Of a DNA stretch of 64,000 nucleotides, positions 25,697-35,099 are shown one piece after another. Position numbers and translations under genes: made by a program. The number at the start of each line of letters is the position of its first letter. The first letter of the stretch is position 1. The notes beneath the pieces were generated by a model. That model ran no database searches, was not told the DNA's origin, and saw only the letters and a list, made by a program, of their open reading frames with translations. Origin of the DNA: Bacillus sp. FJAT-28004 (GTDB lineage Bacteria; Bacillota; Bacilli; Paenibacillales; Paenibacillaceae); assembly GCF_001280845.1 (NCBI RefSeq), contig NZ_LGHP01000001.1, forward strand, positions 2,504,435-2,568,434, in the 5' to 3' direction.

Positions 25697-26830
25697 ATGT
25701 TATTAAAAGTTAAATTTATATTTTTATCTCTTTTGCTAGTAACCTCCGCAATTGTGGTCAGCTACTTCCTAGTTCAAAGATATCATTCAAAAATACCTTT
25801 TATTAACCAGATGTTTACTAAAAGTTCCCAAATGGTGATTTTGGATACTCCGATCTCCCCATACGATGGATTAAAACCTGAAGCTAATGATGCAAACGGT
25901 ATCTACTATAAGGATCGCGTTCTTGTGTTGATGTACCATGATCTCAGTCCTGAGCCGCAGGATCCTGGAACATTGTCCGTTGCTAATTTCGAGAAGCAAT
26001 TAGAGTTAATGAGAGCAAATAACTTTCATTGGATTTCCATGAGTCAATACATAGATTTCATACTGCACTCGTCACCTGTTCCAGACAATGCAGTGCTCCT
26101 TACATTCGACGACGGCTATGAATCATTTTATACATTTGCTTATCCGCTCCTTCAGAAATATCAAGCTCCAGCGTCCAGCTTTCTTATTGTCAATGCAGTC
26201 GACAATCCGGAGTATAAAGGAATACCGAAGGTAACATGGGAGCAGGTTGAGCTAATGCATAGAAACGGTATTGAATTTTTCAGTCATACCTATGATTCGC
26301 ATAAGTATGTGAAAAAGGATTCTTCGAGTGCTACGCAGACTGCTATGCTTGCCAGTCCGATTTACCTGAAGAGCACGCAGAGGCAGGAAACGGAGGAAGA
26401 GTATAAGCAGCGTGTTACTAACGATCTTAAGCAAGCCAATGACATCCTTAATAAGAAGCTGGGCATTCAAAACAATGTGCTTGCTTTTCCTTTTGGTGGT
26501 TTCTCGCAGTCACTTCTGGACATTTGTGAGCAATTAGGAATTAATGTTACGCTGACTGTAAAAATGGGTTTAAACAAGCCGGGACAAACGAATGGTTTTC
26601 GATTGAATACTGGAAGTAAGGCAAATGACCCAGTGCTGCAAATGTCCCTTATGAAGCACGCTGAGAAGCGGCTCGGCAATATTACATTTGAAGAGGGAAT
26701 CAAAAAACGCCATTATTATACACTTAAAGCCCTGATTGTACTAGTGGTTGTAGCTGCCCTCTGGTTACGGAGTGGAGCGTTGCTGCTTGCTGAGAGAAGA
26801 CATAAAATGAACAAAGACCTGTCTATCTAA
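25697..26830 (+). CDS. Membrane-bound polysaccharide deacetylase
   Basis: A 377-residue carbohydrate esterase family 4 protein of the PgaB/IcaB type. An N-terminal membrane anchor (residues 5-25) is followed by MYHDLSPEP, motif 1 TFDDGYE (Asp138-Asp139), motif 2 SHTYDSH (His197, His202) and AFPFGGFSQ. A second hydrophobic segment lies near the C-terminus (about 345-365), so both ends are anchored with the enzyme outside. It probably deacetylates an N-acetylated wall or exopolysaccharide. GAGGAGAC precedes the ATG. Confidence 0.88.
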   Translation: MLLKVKFIFLSLLLVTSAIVVSYFLVQRYHSKIPFINQMFTKSSQMVILDTPISPYDGLKPEANDANGIYYKDRVLVLMYHDLSPEPQDPGTLSVANFEKQLELMRANNFHWISMSQYIDFILHSSPVPDNAVLLTFDDGYESFYTFAYPLLQKYQAPASSFLIVNAVDNPEYKGIPKVTWEQVELMHRNGIEFFSHTYDSHKYVKKDSSSATQTAMLASPIYLKSTQRQETEEEYKQRVTNDLKQANDILNKKLGIQNNVLAFPFGGFSQSLLDICEQLGINVTLTVKMGLNKPGQTNGFRLNTGSKANDPVLQMSLMKHAEKRLGNITFEEGIKKRHYYTLKALIVLVVVAALWLRSGALLLAERRHKMNKDLSI

Positions 26831-26930
26831 AAAGATAAACTTGTTCTGAGGCCAACTGTTCTCGTAACCATAACCTTTTTAAGCCTATACATAACGAAGT
26901 ACATACCAATTATTCGGGGGGGACTCTTCT

Positions 26931-27683
26931 ATGAAATATTTTATAATTACGGGAACATCAAGAGGCATTGGAGAATCTATCGCAGAACAATTGATTTCTC
27001 CGGAGCATTATTTGTTCTGTATCTCACGTGGAAAGAATACGAAGTTGATAAGTAAAAGTATGAATATTGAATATATTGAATTCGATTTGAATCATATTGA
27101 TCAGATAGATTGTGTAATGGATCGAATATTTAACGCAATCGACCTATCTAAAACAGAAGGAGTATACCTGATCAATAATGCATCCATGATCTCTCCTGTA
27201 GCATTCATTAATTCAACTACAGCAACGGATATTACGAATAACATTCATGTGAATTTAATTGCACCCATTATTCTGACTTCTTCATTTATAAAGCATACGA
27301 GTAATAGTAGTATTGAAAAACGAATAGTAAATATCTCGTCAGCTTCTGCGAAGAATCTTCATCCCGGTATGAGTTTGTATTCGGCTGCTAAAGCAGGGTT
27401 AGATGTATTTTCGCAATGTGTAGGCCTCGAACAAAATCACTTTCAAGCACCAGTAGGAATTGTTTCAATCTGGCCTGGAATGATTGACACTAATCTACAA
27501 GAAGAAGCAAGGAACCGAGACAAAGAAGCATTCCCATCAGCAGAAATATTTGGAATGGTTAAAAATGCTGGTCTGCTTACCTCGCCTGAAGAAACTGCAA
27601 AACAAATAATTGGATTTTTATTTAAAAAGGAGTTTGAACATGGAGCTGTCGTCGATATTTATGACTATTCAAAACTTCAATAA
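26931..27683 (+). CDS. Short-chain dehydrogenase/reductase (benzil reductase-like)
   Basis: The 250-residue SDR has cofactor motif TGTSRGIG, NNAS and the catalytic YSAAK. The C-terminal WPGMIDTNLQEEAR is like the (S)-benzoin-forming benzil reductase/YueD group, which uses NADPH. The real substrate is unknown. A G-rich CGGGGGGGA lies upstream of the ATG. Confidence 0.85.
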   Translation: MKYFIITGTSRGIGESIAEQLISPEHYLFCISRGKNTKLISKSMNIEYIEFDLNHIDQIDCVMDRIFNAIDLSKTEGVYLINNASMISPVAFINSTTATDITNNIHVNLIAPIILTSSFIKHTSNSSIEKRIVNISSASAKNLHPGMSLYSAAKAGLDVFSQCVGLEQNHFQAPVGIVSIWPGMIDTNLQEEARNRDKEAFPSAEIFGMVKNAGLLTSPEETAKQIIGFLFKKEFEHGAVVDIYDYSKLQ

Positions 27684-27735
27684 CATTTAACGACTCCAAC
27701 CGATAACTAAAGCAAAATCAGAAAGAAGGGATAAA

Positions 27736-28260
27736 TTGAGGTTATTTCATGTAAGTGAAGAAAGTAATATTACACTTTTTGAACCAAGAATACCATCGCG
27801 AAAGGATCTGGATCAGAACAAGGGTTTAGTGTGGGCAATAAACGAGTTGTGCTTGCCGAATTTCCTAACACCGCGTAATTGTCCAAGGGTAACCTATCAT
27901 TGCAATGAAACGACAACAGATGAGCATAAAATGCTGTATTTATCTTCAAAATCGATTAACCACGTTGTTGCGATAGAGCATAAATGGTTTGAAATCATGA
28001 GAGGAACAACATTGTATTTATATGAATTCGATTCTGATGATTTCTATGGCGCAGATAAAAGTGCAGGTTACTATGTAAGCGAAAAAACACAGATACCCAT
28101 TAATAAAATAACTGTGAATGATTTATTTGGAGAACTCATACGTAGAAAAGTCGAAGTTCGTATGATCGATAATTTATGGGATTTGAGTGATAAGATTTCA
28201 AAAACAAGTTTTAATTGGTCAATGTGCAGGATGGGTTTTGCTGAGCAGAGGGAGGTGTAA
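27736..28260 (+). CDS. DUF6886-like protein
   Basis: A 174-residue soluble protein starting MRLFHVSEESNITLFEPR and containing GLVWAINELCLPNFLTPRNCPRV, which I recall from the DUF6886 family of unknown function. TTG start with AAGGG upstream. No catalytic motif can be assigned. Confidence 0.75.
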   Translation: MRLFHVSEESNITLFEPRIPSRKDLDQNKGLVWAINELCLPNFLTPRNCPRVTYHCNETTTDEHKMLYLSSKSINHVVAIEHKWFEIMRGTTLYLYEFDSDDFYGADKSAGYYVSEKTQIPINKITVNDLFGELIRRKVEVRMIDNLWDLSDKISKTSFNWSMCRMGFAEQREV

Positions 28261-28400
28261 GCAATGTGGCTAGGAATTTGATACAAATGAACAAACTTTT
28301 ATAATTTTAAAGGCAGTCTGTTCATACTTATAGACGCAATTAGAGCAGCTCGTGTAGAATTGATTCATTGTTCCTAATATATGGAAGGGGATGGAGACGG

Positions 28401-29543
28401 ATGAATGAATTGCTAAGCGTGTGGGAAATCACGGAGGGTCACTTGGATGTAGCACCCGAGGAGGTAGGACTGGACTCCCGTCAATTGAATAAGCTGGATA
28501 ATCATTTTCTGGATCTGATTTCCCAGCAAAAAATTCAAGCCGCCAGTTATCTCGTTGCTCGTCAAGGGAAGGTTGCAGCATGGAAATCGATGGGTAGACT
28601 ACATGGCTCGACAAATCAAGGAGAATTGCAGCCGGATTCCTTGCGTAAGATGTCATCCATAACAAAGTCATTCACAAATGTTGCTATCATGAAATTAATA
28701 GAGGACGGTAAGCTATACATCGATCTGCCTGTGTCCAGCATTTTGGAAGAGTTCGACAACGCTGTACATAAAGATATCACTTTGTTCCACTTATTAACGC
28801 ATACGTCTGGTATTATGCCGGTGACGGGATATTATAATGAGCCTTATCCACGAGAGTGGTGGGGCGCTAATGGAATGGATAATTGGATTCGTAAAGTGCT
28901 GCAAGGGCCGCTCGTTTGCCAGCCTGGGGAAGCTTATAATTATTCCACAGTGGGTTTCGCTCTGCTTGGAGAGATCGTCTCGCGAGTATCTGGTCAGCAA
29001 TATGAGGTCTACGTTACCGAGAACATTATAGAACCTCTCCAGATGAACCGGACTTTTTTTGATGTGCCTGAGAATCTTCATTCTGAGGTGTGCAGTGTAG
29101 ATAAAATGGATATCGAAAGGTTAATTAGGAGAGAAGACAGTTCTCTTCTGCCACCGCGTTCAGACAGCGGACTTTATTCCACCCTGTATGATATGTGGAG
29201 ATTCGGACAGATGCTGCTGAACGGAGGAACCTTTGAAGGTCAGCGTATCCTTGGAAGAAAGTCGGTAGAACTGATGACTCGTCGTCATCTCTTTAACGTT
29301 CCAGCATACCATTGGGGAGGTAAAATCAAAGACAAAGGACATGCGCTTGGTTTTGACCTTGCGATTAATCACCTTTCCTATGAATCAGTAGGAACTTTCC
29401 AGCTGGAAGGTGCGGGAAGAACCGGATTTTTTGTAGATCCGGTTGAGAAGCTGGTTGTCGTTATCATGGTGCCATCCATCTACTCATGGGTACCTGAATC
29501 CGTGCTCGGTACGAAGCAAATTATATGGTCAAGTCTGGTCTAG
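28401..29543 (+). CDS. Serine hydrolase (class C beta-lactamase-like)
   Basis: This 380-residue penicillin-binding-fold hydrolase has nucleophile motif SSITKSF (SxxK) and YNYSTVG (YxN). The third motif is probably GAGRTGF in place of KTG. No signal peptide is seen, so a cytoplasmic esterase is more likely than a lactamase. GGAAGGGGATGG precedes ATG 28401; the frame start at 28368 lacks a ribosome-binding site. Confidence 0.87.
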   Translation: MNELLSVWEITEGHLDVAPEEVGLDSRQLNKLDNHFLDLISQQKIQAASYLVARQGKVAAWKSMGRLHGSTNQGELQPDSLRKMSSITKSFTNVAIMKLIEDGKLYIDLPVSSILEEFDNAVHKDITLFHLLTHTSGIMPVTGYYNEPYPREWWGANGMDNWIRKVLQGPLVCQPGEAYNYSTVGFALLGEIVSRVSGQQYEVYVTENIIEPLQMNRTFFDVPENLHSEVCSVDKMDIERLIRREDSSLLPPRSDSGLYSTLYDMWRFGQMLLNGGTFEGQRILGRKSVELMTRRHLFNVPAYHWGGKIKDKGHALGFDLAINHLSYESVGTFQLEGAGRTGFFVDPVEKLVVVIMVPSIYSWVPESVLGTKQIIWSSLV

Positions 29544-29587
29544 CATAGGAAAGCGGCTTGTGTGAAGCCATTGATCATCATTATTCC

Positions 29588-29624
29588 AAAAGAGTGAGTC
29601 GAGCAATCGACTCACTCTTTTTGT
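29588..29624 (+). terminator. Terminator after the serine hydrolase
   Basis: A 15-bp stem (AAAAGAGTGAGTCGA with its complement) around GCAA followed by TTTTTG. Confidence 0.88.
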
Positions 29625-29697
29625 TCAATCAACGACATAGGATTTAGGGTATCATTAAGCTTCATCTCTATACTCTACCTAGGTATAGTAATAACTC

Positions 29698-29726
29698 TTG
29701 ACCAACATACCCTTAGGGGGTATATT
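29698..29726 (+). promoter_or_regulatory. Sigma-A promoter overlapped by a CstR-type operator
   Basis: TTGACC (29698-29703), 17 bases and TATATT (29721-29726). The spacer holds the palindrome ATACCCTTAGGGGGTAT (29707-29723), which covers part of the -10. Binding there would block RNA polymerase directly. The site is of the same class as the two in the persulfide cluster 8.6 kb upstream. Confidence 0.75.
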
Positions 29727-29758
29727 TAAGTGGTTACGATGCAAAGGAGGGATACAAT

Positions 29759-30391
29759 ATGAATGAAAAAATAAAAATTGCGGTCTCACCAGCCATCCAG
29801 GTAGGCGGCAGCCTGTTTACACCACTTCAACTAATGACGATAGGTTCGCTTATTGGTTCAGAGGCAAACATAGAGATGACACCTTTTAAGCAGCTTTATG
29901 TGGAAATACCATTAGATCAAGAAGATGAAATAACCGAAAAATTACGAGCAGCTGGCCTCGAAGTTAATCCTTCAGGGTTCACGACAAAAAGCTTAATCGC
30001 CTGCAACTTTTGCAAGTGGCCTGAGGATGCCGGCTTAGACATAGCACGTAAATTAAATCAGGCGATCGCTGGAATTGTAACACCAACTCCAATGAAAGTG
30101 GGTTATGCTGGCTGTGCGCTAGGTACAAGTGAACCGCTATTAAAAGATATTGGTGTCGTAAAAATGAGGAATACGTTTGACGTATTTGTTGGAGGGGAAC
30201 CAAAAGGATTAAAAACTTCCTTTGCCCAGCTTTTACTAACAGCATTATCGGAGGAACAATTAATACCTACAATTACCAACCTCATTTATTATTATAAAGA
30301 TCATGCAAAAGGAAAAGAAAAATTCAGCAAGTTTGTTAATCGTATAACAATAGAACAGCTTAAAAAAGTAAATTGGAATGAGCGTACATGA
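29759..30391 (+). CDS. Nitrite/sulfite reductase ferredoxin-like domain protein
   Basis: A 210-residue protein with the half-domain and iron-sulfur core of sirohaem nitrite/sulfite reductases: GGSLFTPLQLMTIG, then ACNFCKW, then GYAGCALGTSEP and VFVGGEP. Full enzymes have four Cys in C-x5-C and C-x3-C. Here the first pair is C-x2-C and the second pair keeps only one Cys, so binding of sirohaem is doubtful. The CstR-type promoter suggests a role with reduced sulfur. Its stop overlaps the response regulator start, so it is the head gene of a three-gene operon. Confidence 0.8.
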   Translation: MNEKIKIAVSPAIQVGGSLFTPLQLMTIGSLIGSEANIEMTPFKQLYVEIPLDQEDEITEKLRAAGLEVNPSGFTTKSLIACNFCKWPEDAGLDIARKLNQAIAGIVTPTPMKVGYAGCALGTSEPLLKDIGVVKMRNTFDVFVGGEPKGLKTSFAQLLLTALSEEQLIPTITNLIYYYKDHAKGKEKFSKFVNRITIEQLKKVNWNERT

Positions 30392-31080
30392 GTAAAATCC
30401 TAGTTGTCGAAGATGAAGATAAAATTAGAGAAGTTATAATCGCATATCTACACATGGCTGGTTATGATACGTATGAAGCAAGTGACGGCCAATCTGCTCT
30501 GGATGAGATAGACAGACAACCTTTTGAATTAATAATTCTTGATTTGATGCTTCCAGATATGAATGGAGAGGTGTTGTGCAAACATATACGCGGCTCTAAT
30601 CCGGTACCCATTATTATGCTTACTGCTAAAGCTTCACTCCATCATCGTATTCAAGGGTTATCTGCTGGAGCAGACGATTATATCGTTAAACCATTTGATC
30701 CTCATGAGTTGTTAGCCAGAATTCGATCTGTACTTCGTCGTACAAATCATCAAGAGCTTCTAGCCGATCGTTTGGAATACGGTAATGGGAGATTAGTGCT
30801 CGATAGTCAAGCCAAGCAGGTTTATATCTATCAAAATCCGATAAATTTAACACCCAATGAATATAAACTGCTAATTGTAATGGCTAGAAATGCAGAAAGA
30901 ACGCTTTCTCGCGAACAATTAATTGATATGGTGATGGGTATGGACTTTGAGGGGGATACTCGTACAATTGATCAGCATGTCAAAAATTTACGACAAAAGA
31001 TAGAGGAAGATGCTAAAAATCCAATATTCATCCAAACGGTTTTTGGTGCCGGATATCGCTTTCATGGGGGAAGCAAATGA
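30388..31080 (+). CDS. OmpR-family response regulator
   Basis: 230 residues: receiver domain with the phosphorylated Asp in LIILDLMLPDMNG, Lys in IVKPFDPHE, and a C-terminal winged helix with GDTRTIDQHVKNLRQK. It overlaps genes on both sides by 4 bases (ATGA junctions), so it is tightly coupled with the ferredoxin-fold gene and its kinase. Confidence 0.93.
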   Translation: MSKILVVEDEDKIREVIIAYLHMAGYDTYEASDGQSALDEIDRQPFELIILDLMLPDMNGEVLCKHIRGSNPVPIIMLTAKASLHHRIQGLSAGADDYIVKPFDPHELLARIRSVLRRTNHQELLADRLEYGNGRLVLDSQAKQVYIYQNPINLTPNEYKLLIVMARNAERTLSREQLIDMVMGMDFEGDTRTIDQHVKNLRQKIEEDAKNPIFIQTVFGAGYRFHGGSK

Positions 31081-32165
31081 AAAAATCGCTATCCTATCGC
31101 TTAAGCATTCTTCTTTTCTTCTACACAACTGCCATATTAATCATTGCTTCAGCTGCTCTGATTACGGCTACCCATCACCATTTCCAGCTATACGGTGAAG
31201 AGTTAACCCAAGGCCACGATAAGACTGATTTATTAAATTCACATTTAGAGCAAGCGATTCTTCAGTCCATTGGTCTGACGATCGGCGGAGCACTTCTTAT
31301 TGCACTTTTTCTGAGTGTTTACATCGCCAAAAAAATATCCTCACCTTTAGTAAGCATGAAAAATATAACGCTAGTTATGGCAAGAGGAAAAAGAGATGTC
31401 CGGCTACCGCTAAGGGGATCTCCTAAAGATGAGGTCGATGAATTAGCAGCCTCTATAAATCATTTGGCTGAACAGCTTGAGCAACAAGAGCATTTACGGG
31501 TAACCATGACAGAAAACATCGCACATGAACTCCGAACACCTTTAACGACGTTAAATAGTTATTTGTCAGCCATACAAGATGGGATTTGGGAAGCTACACC
31601 CGAACGCATTCAATCATGCAGAGAAGAAATTCACCGTTTAGTACAAATGGTTAATGACCTTGAGGAACTGCAAACACTCACTTCAACAGAACTGCATTTA
31701 TCATTGAAGGATGTTCTTCTAACAAAATCTATTGAGCAAGTCATAGATCTTATGGAGCCCTCATTTTCTGATAAAGGAATTATTCTGGAAAGAGGCATCA
31801 TACCTAGAATTACTATGCACGCTGACGAATATCGGCTCATCCAAATATGGACGAATTTATTATCGAATGCCCTCAAGTTTACACCGAGAGGTGGAAAGGT
31901 CTCAATTTATGGGAAAGCAGATCCAAAAGGTGTTCAGATAACCGTCAAGGATACCGGAATGGGAATACCTACTGATCAGCTAGCGCATGTATTCGAGCGT
32001 TTCTATCGTGTGGAAAAATCTCGTAACCGTAAATCGGGGGGAGGGGGATTAGGACTTGCTATCACAAAAACGCTAGTCGAACGTCATGGAGGACAAGTAT
32101 GGGCAGAAAGTGATGGGGGTACTTTATTTCATGTGTACTTACCGAGAAAATTAAAGGGTAGCTAA
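31077..32165 (+). CDS. Sensor histidine kinase
   Basis: A 362-residue kinase with two membrane segments bordering a short (about 35-residue) external loop containing HHHFQLYGEELTQGHD, which is His-rich. HAMP follows, then the H-box ENIAHELRTPLTTL, N-box WTNLLSNALKF and G-boxes DTGMGIP and GGGGLGLAI. The short loop suggests sensing in or at the membrane. The expression context points to a signal tied to persulfide stress; the signal itself is unknown. Confidence 0.92.
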   Translation: MKKSLSYRLSILLFFYTTAILIIASAALITATHHHFQLYGEELTQGHDKTDLLNSHLEQAILQSIGLTIGGALLIALFLSVYIAKKISSPLVSMKNITLVMARGKRDVRLPLRGSPKDEVDELAASINHLAEQLEQQEHLRVTMTENIAHELRTPLTTLNSYLSAIQDGIWEATPERIQSCREEIHRLVQMVNDLEELQTLTSTELHLSLKDVLLTKSIEQVIDLMEPSFSDKGIILERGIIPRITMHADEYRLIQIWTNLLSNALKFTPRGGKVSIYGKADPKGVQITVKDTGMGIPTDQLAHVFERFYRVEKSRNRKSGGGGLGLAITKTLVERHGGQVWAESDGGTLFHVYLPRKLKGS

Positions 32166-32192
32166 TCCAATGGGAAAAACTTTTCTTCGCTT

Positions 32193-32229
32193 GAGGCTGA
32201 CATCGATTTTATATTGGTGTCAGCCTTTT
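32193..32229 (+). terminator. Terminator of the ferredoxin-fold/two-component operon
   Basis: AGGCTGACA and TGTCAGCCT form a nine-base stem, followed by TTTTC. Confidence 0.78.
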
Positions 32230-32255
32230 CGATTTGTTCGTTATGTATTTTCTTC

Positions 32256-32346
32256 TTGACATAATCTTCATCTGGCTATGTTACTGTATATTAAATATGA
32301 GGAAAACATATTTCTCTATAAAAAAAGAGCCATGAGGAAAACATAT
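32256..32346 (+). promoter_or_regulatory. Upstream region of the second two-component operon with 15-bp direct repeats
   Basis: TTGACA lies at 32256-32261 with weak -10 options near 32277. ATCTTCATCT at 32264-32273 recurs exactly at 35018-35027 before the amidase gene. ATGAGGAAAACATAT occurs twice without mismatch (32297-32311 and 32332-32346), 35 bases apart. Such paired repeats could be response-regulator sites. Confidence 0.5.
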
Positions 32347-32395
32347 ATGAAATGATTCGATGCACCATGGCATTTCTAGCGGAGGGAGACTACAG

Positions 32396-33097
32396 ATGAA
32401 TAATACAATTTTAGTTGTGGAAGACGAAGATATTTTACGAGAAATCATTAAAGATTATTTGTTGAGTGAAAATTATAAAGTGTTAGAGGCAGCCGATGGG
32501 AAAGAAGCATTACACTTATTTCAAGAGCATGAGGTTCATTTAATCATTCTTGATATTATGCTGCCTGAGCTGGATGGATGGTCTGTCTGCAGACGAATCC
32601 GCAAAACTTCTAATGTTCCAATTATCATGCTAACAGCAAGGGTAGACGAAGATGATACGCTGCTCGGATTTGAATTAGGTGCTGATGATTATGTAACAAA
32701 ACCATATAGCCCGCCAGTTTTATTAGCAAGAACCAAACGACTTCTAGATAGCAGGTACCGTCAAGAAAAGAAACCAGATACTGCTAAAAATAATGAAACG
32801 GATACATTATCTACTAACGGTATTTGTATGCATTTGCCTTCTCGAACCTTGACCGTAGATAATGAGAAAATATACCTGACCTATACAGAATTCCAAATAT
32901 TGGCCTATTTAATGCAGAATAAAGGCATTGTCATTACGAGAGAACAGATCATCACAAAAATTTGGGGATATGAATACGAGGGTGATGATCGTACCGTGAA
33001 TACACATATCCGTAATCTAAGAAGTAAGCTAGGCGATAAATCCAAAGTTATTACAACCATCGTAAGAACGGGCTATAAGTTCGACGGTGACCTATGA
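32396..33097 (+). CDS. OmpR-family response regulator
   Basis: 233 residues: receiver with Asp in IILDIMLPELDG and Lys in VTKPYSPP, a linker of about 25 polar residues, then a winged helix ending GDDRTVNTHIRNLRSKLG. GGAGGGAG lies eight bases before ATG 32396, which decides against the upstream start at 32360. It overlaps the kinase gene by four bases. Confidence 0.93.
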   Translation: MNNTILVVEDEDILREIIKDYLLSENYKVLEAADGKEALHLFQEHEVHLIILDIMLPELDGWSVCRRIRKTSNVPIIMLTARVDEDDTLLGFELGADDYVTKPYSPPVLLARTKRLLDSRYRQEKKPDTAKNNETDTLSTNGICMHLPSRTLTVDNEKIYLTYTEFQILAYLMQNKGIVITREQIITKIWGYEYEGDDRTVNTHIRNLRSKLGDKSKVITTIVRTGYKFDGDL

Positions 33098-34914
33098 GGA
33101 TTAGTATTGTTTTTAAAATATTTACGTTGACGACTCTGTTATGCTTGTTCATCCTTGCTACGATCTATATGGGGCAAACGATTTTTTTTAAGCAATACTA
33201 TGCGAATAGAAAAGTAGCGGATATTCAAGCGAATATTCAAACCTATAAGAAAGAATTCTTGAACAGCGGTGGCAATATGCTGGCTATTCAGAAGTTAGAG
33301 CTAGACTTCTATCGGAACAATAATACGTGGATTACAACTTTAGATCGTTATGGAAACTTGAAAAATGTAAATGATTTTCATTTAGAAGTAAAAACAGATC
33401 GTACTAAAAATGATACTGAAATTTCAAATAAAATCATTTCGGTTCCTTTGTATAACATAATTAATATTGATGAAGTGATGAATACAGGCCCAAATCAGTT
33501 GGATTCTTTTTTAAAACCCGATGTACGCGTTATTATTTCTGAGTTTAAAAAAGATACAGCATTCATTCCGTTTCAGTTGCAATTGGATAATAACGGTAAG
33601 GTTAGGACAAACGAGACTATTTTCGAAAAGATACAAGAGCTCACTTTGAAAATCAAATATGCTGAAAAAATTGATTATACTCCAATTCCTGTTCTTTCAA
33701 TTAGCGGTACGATTACCAAAGTTCATTTGCCGAGTGGAAATGAATCCTCCAGCTTTATTTATACGAACCGTTTATTTATGGAAAAAATCAAGCAGTTCCA
33801 AGCTGATTTACTATTTGATGAGAATGTTGACCACTATAAACAACAGCAAATTGTTGATATAACACAAAACGATGTTAAGTATAAATTGTTTATTGACCCT
33901 ATCATAGACCATGATGGTGAAACGAGTTATATTTTCTCAATGGCTTCACTGCAGCCCGTTGACGAAGCGGTAAATATGTTAAAAGATTATTATGTATATA
34001 TGATCGCTCTTGTTTTTCTTCTTATTGTGCTAGCTTCTTTGTATTACTCAAGAAAGATAGCAAGACCATTGCTGCAAATTAATCAGACGACCAAACAGAT
34101 TGCAAGCTTGGATTTTTCGGAAACCGTCTTGATTAAATCAAATGATGAGATTGGTGATTTGTCTCACAGTATCAATTCCTTATCGACAACGCTGCATTCC
34201 TATATTGAACAACTGCAGAAGGACATTGAAAAAGAAAAGCAATTAGAGAACACAAGGAAAGAATTTATTTCTGGAGTATCCCATGAGCTAAAGACACCGC
34301 TTAGTGTGATGAAGAGCTGCATTTCGATTCTGAAGGATGGCGTTGCGACACATAAAAAAGAACATTACTTCGAAGCGATGGAAAAAGAAGTTGATCGGAT
34401 GGATCTCTTGATCGTAGATATGCTTGAGCTTGCAAAATTCGAGTCAGGCACCTATAAAATGAAGATGGAGCCGTTTTGCATCGATCGGATCATTGAGCAA
34501 ATTTGTGAACAGTTATCTGTAGAGATTAGCCATAAACAGCTTCATTTGCATACAGAGCTTGCAACGATTGAAGTCATGGCTAATCAGCATCGTATCGAAC
34601 AAGTCATCACTAATTTCCTGACCAATGCTATTCGGTATACACCTGAACAAGAACATATTTATATTTCAGTTAGAGAAGAACAAGAGCTCATCAAGGTTTG
34701 TATCGAAAATAAAGGAGCTCATATCCCATTAGAACAGATGGACAAGGTGTGGGACCGTTTCTATCGCGGTGATACTGCACGTCATCGTGCTAAAGGTGGT
34801 ACTGGTTTAGGACTCGCCATCTCCAAAAATATATTGGAGCTCCACGGTGTCTCCTACGGTGTGACGAACACGGACGACGGTGTTCAGTTTTACTTTTATT
34901 TGAATAAAGCTTAA
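33094..34914 (+). CDS. Sensor histidine kinase with large external domain
   Basis: A 606-residue kinase: membrane segment at residues 8-30, external sensor of about 270 residues (31-300), second membrane segment (YYVYMIALVFLLIVLASLYY), HAMP, H-box SGVSHELKTPLSVM, N-box TNFLTNAIRYT and GGTGLGLAISKN. It resembles wall-stress or cell-surface sensors in build. The genes behind it (amidase, ABC permeases, adaptor, binding lipoprotein) are all envelope functions and are likely targets. Confidence 0.92.
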   Translation: MRISIVFKIFTLTTLLCLFILATIYMGQTIFFKQYYANRKVADIQANIQTYKKEFLNSGGNMLAIQKLELDFYRNNNTWITTLDRYGNLKNVNDFHLEVKTDRTKNDTEISNKIISVPLYNIINIDEVMNTGPNQLDSFLKPDVRVIISEFKKDTAFIPFQLQLDNNGKVRTNETIFEKIQELTLKIKYAEKIDYTPIPVLSISGTITKVHLPSGNESSSFIYTNRLFMEKIKQFQADLLFDENVDHYKQQQIVDITQNDVKYKLFIDPIIDHDGETSYIFSMASLQPVDEAVNMLKDYYVYMIALVFLLIVLASLYYSRKIARPLLQINQTTKQIASLDFSETVLIKSNDEIGDLSHSINSLSTTLHSYIEQLQKDIEKEKQLENTRKEFISGVSHELKTPLSVMKSCISILKDGVATHKKEHYFEAMEKEVDRMDLLIVDMLELAKFESGTYKMKMEPFCIDRIIEQICEQLSVEISHKQLHLHTELATIEVMANQHRIEQVITNFLTNAIRYTPEQEHIYISVREEQELIKVCIENKGAHIPLEQMDKVWDRFYRGDTARHRAKGGTGLGLAISKNILELHGVSYGVTNTDDGVQFYFYLNKA

Positions 34915-34930
34915 TAAATTAACCTCATTA

Positions 34931-34978
34931 ACCACTTTCATGATGTGTAATTTCAACATCAGAGAAAGTGGTTTTTTT
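34931..34978 (+). terminator. Terminator of the second two-component operon
   Basis: CCACTTTC pairs with GAAAGTGG, with an inner TGATGT/ACATCA stem, followed by seven T. Confidence 0.82.
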
Positions 34979-34997
34979 GTCATAATCTTTATTTAAA

Positions 34998-35034
34998 CTT
35001 CATTTCGACTCCGTTTTATCTTCATCTCTCATCT
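34998..35034 (+). promoter_or_regulatory. Candidate response-regulator boxes before the amidase gene
   Basis: CTTCAT occurs at 34998-35003 and 35020-35025, 22 bases (two turns) apart, and a further TCATCT lies at 35029-35034. The exact ten-mer ATCTTCATCT is shared with the promoter region of the two-component genes. Confidence 0.45.
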
Positions 35035-35099
35035 GTACACTAGTACTAGATTAAGAGATCAACCTTAAACGCGAGAGACAAGTGAGGAGAAATAAAATT

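Noticed and set aside
32297..32346. CRISPR-like repeat
   Set aside because: Only two copies with one spacer and no cas genes; treated as a regulatory direct repeat.
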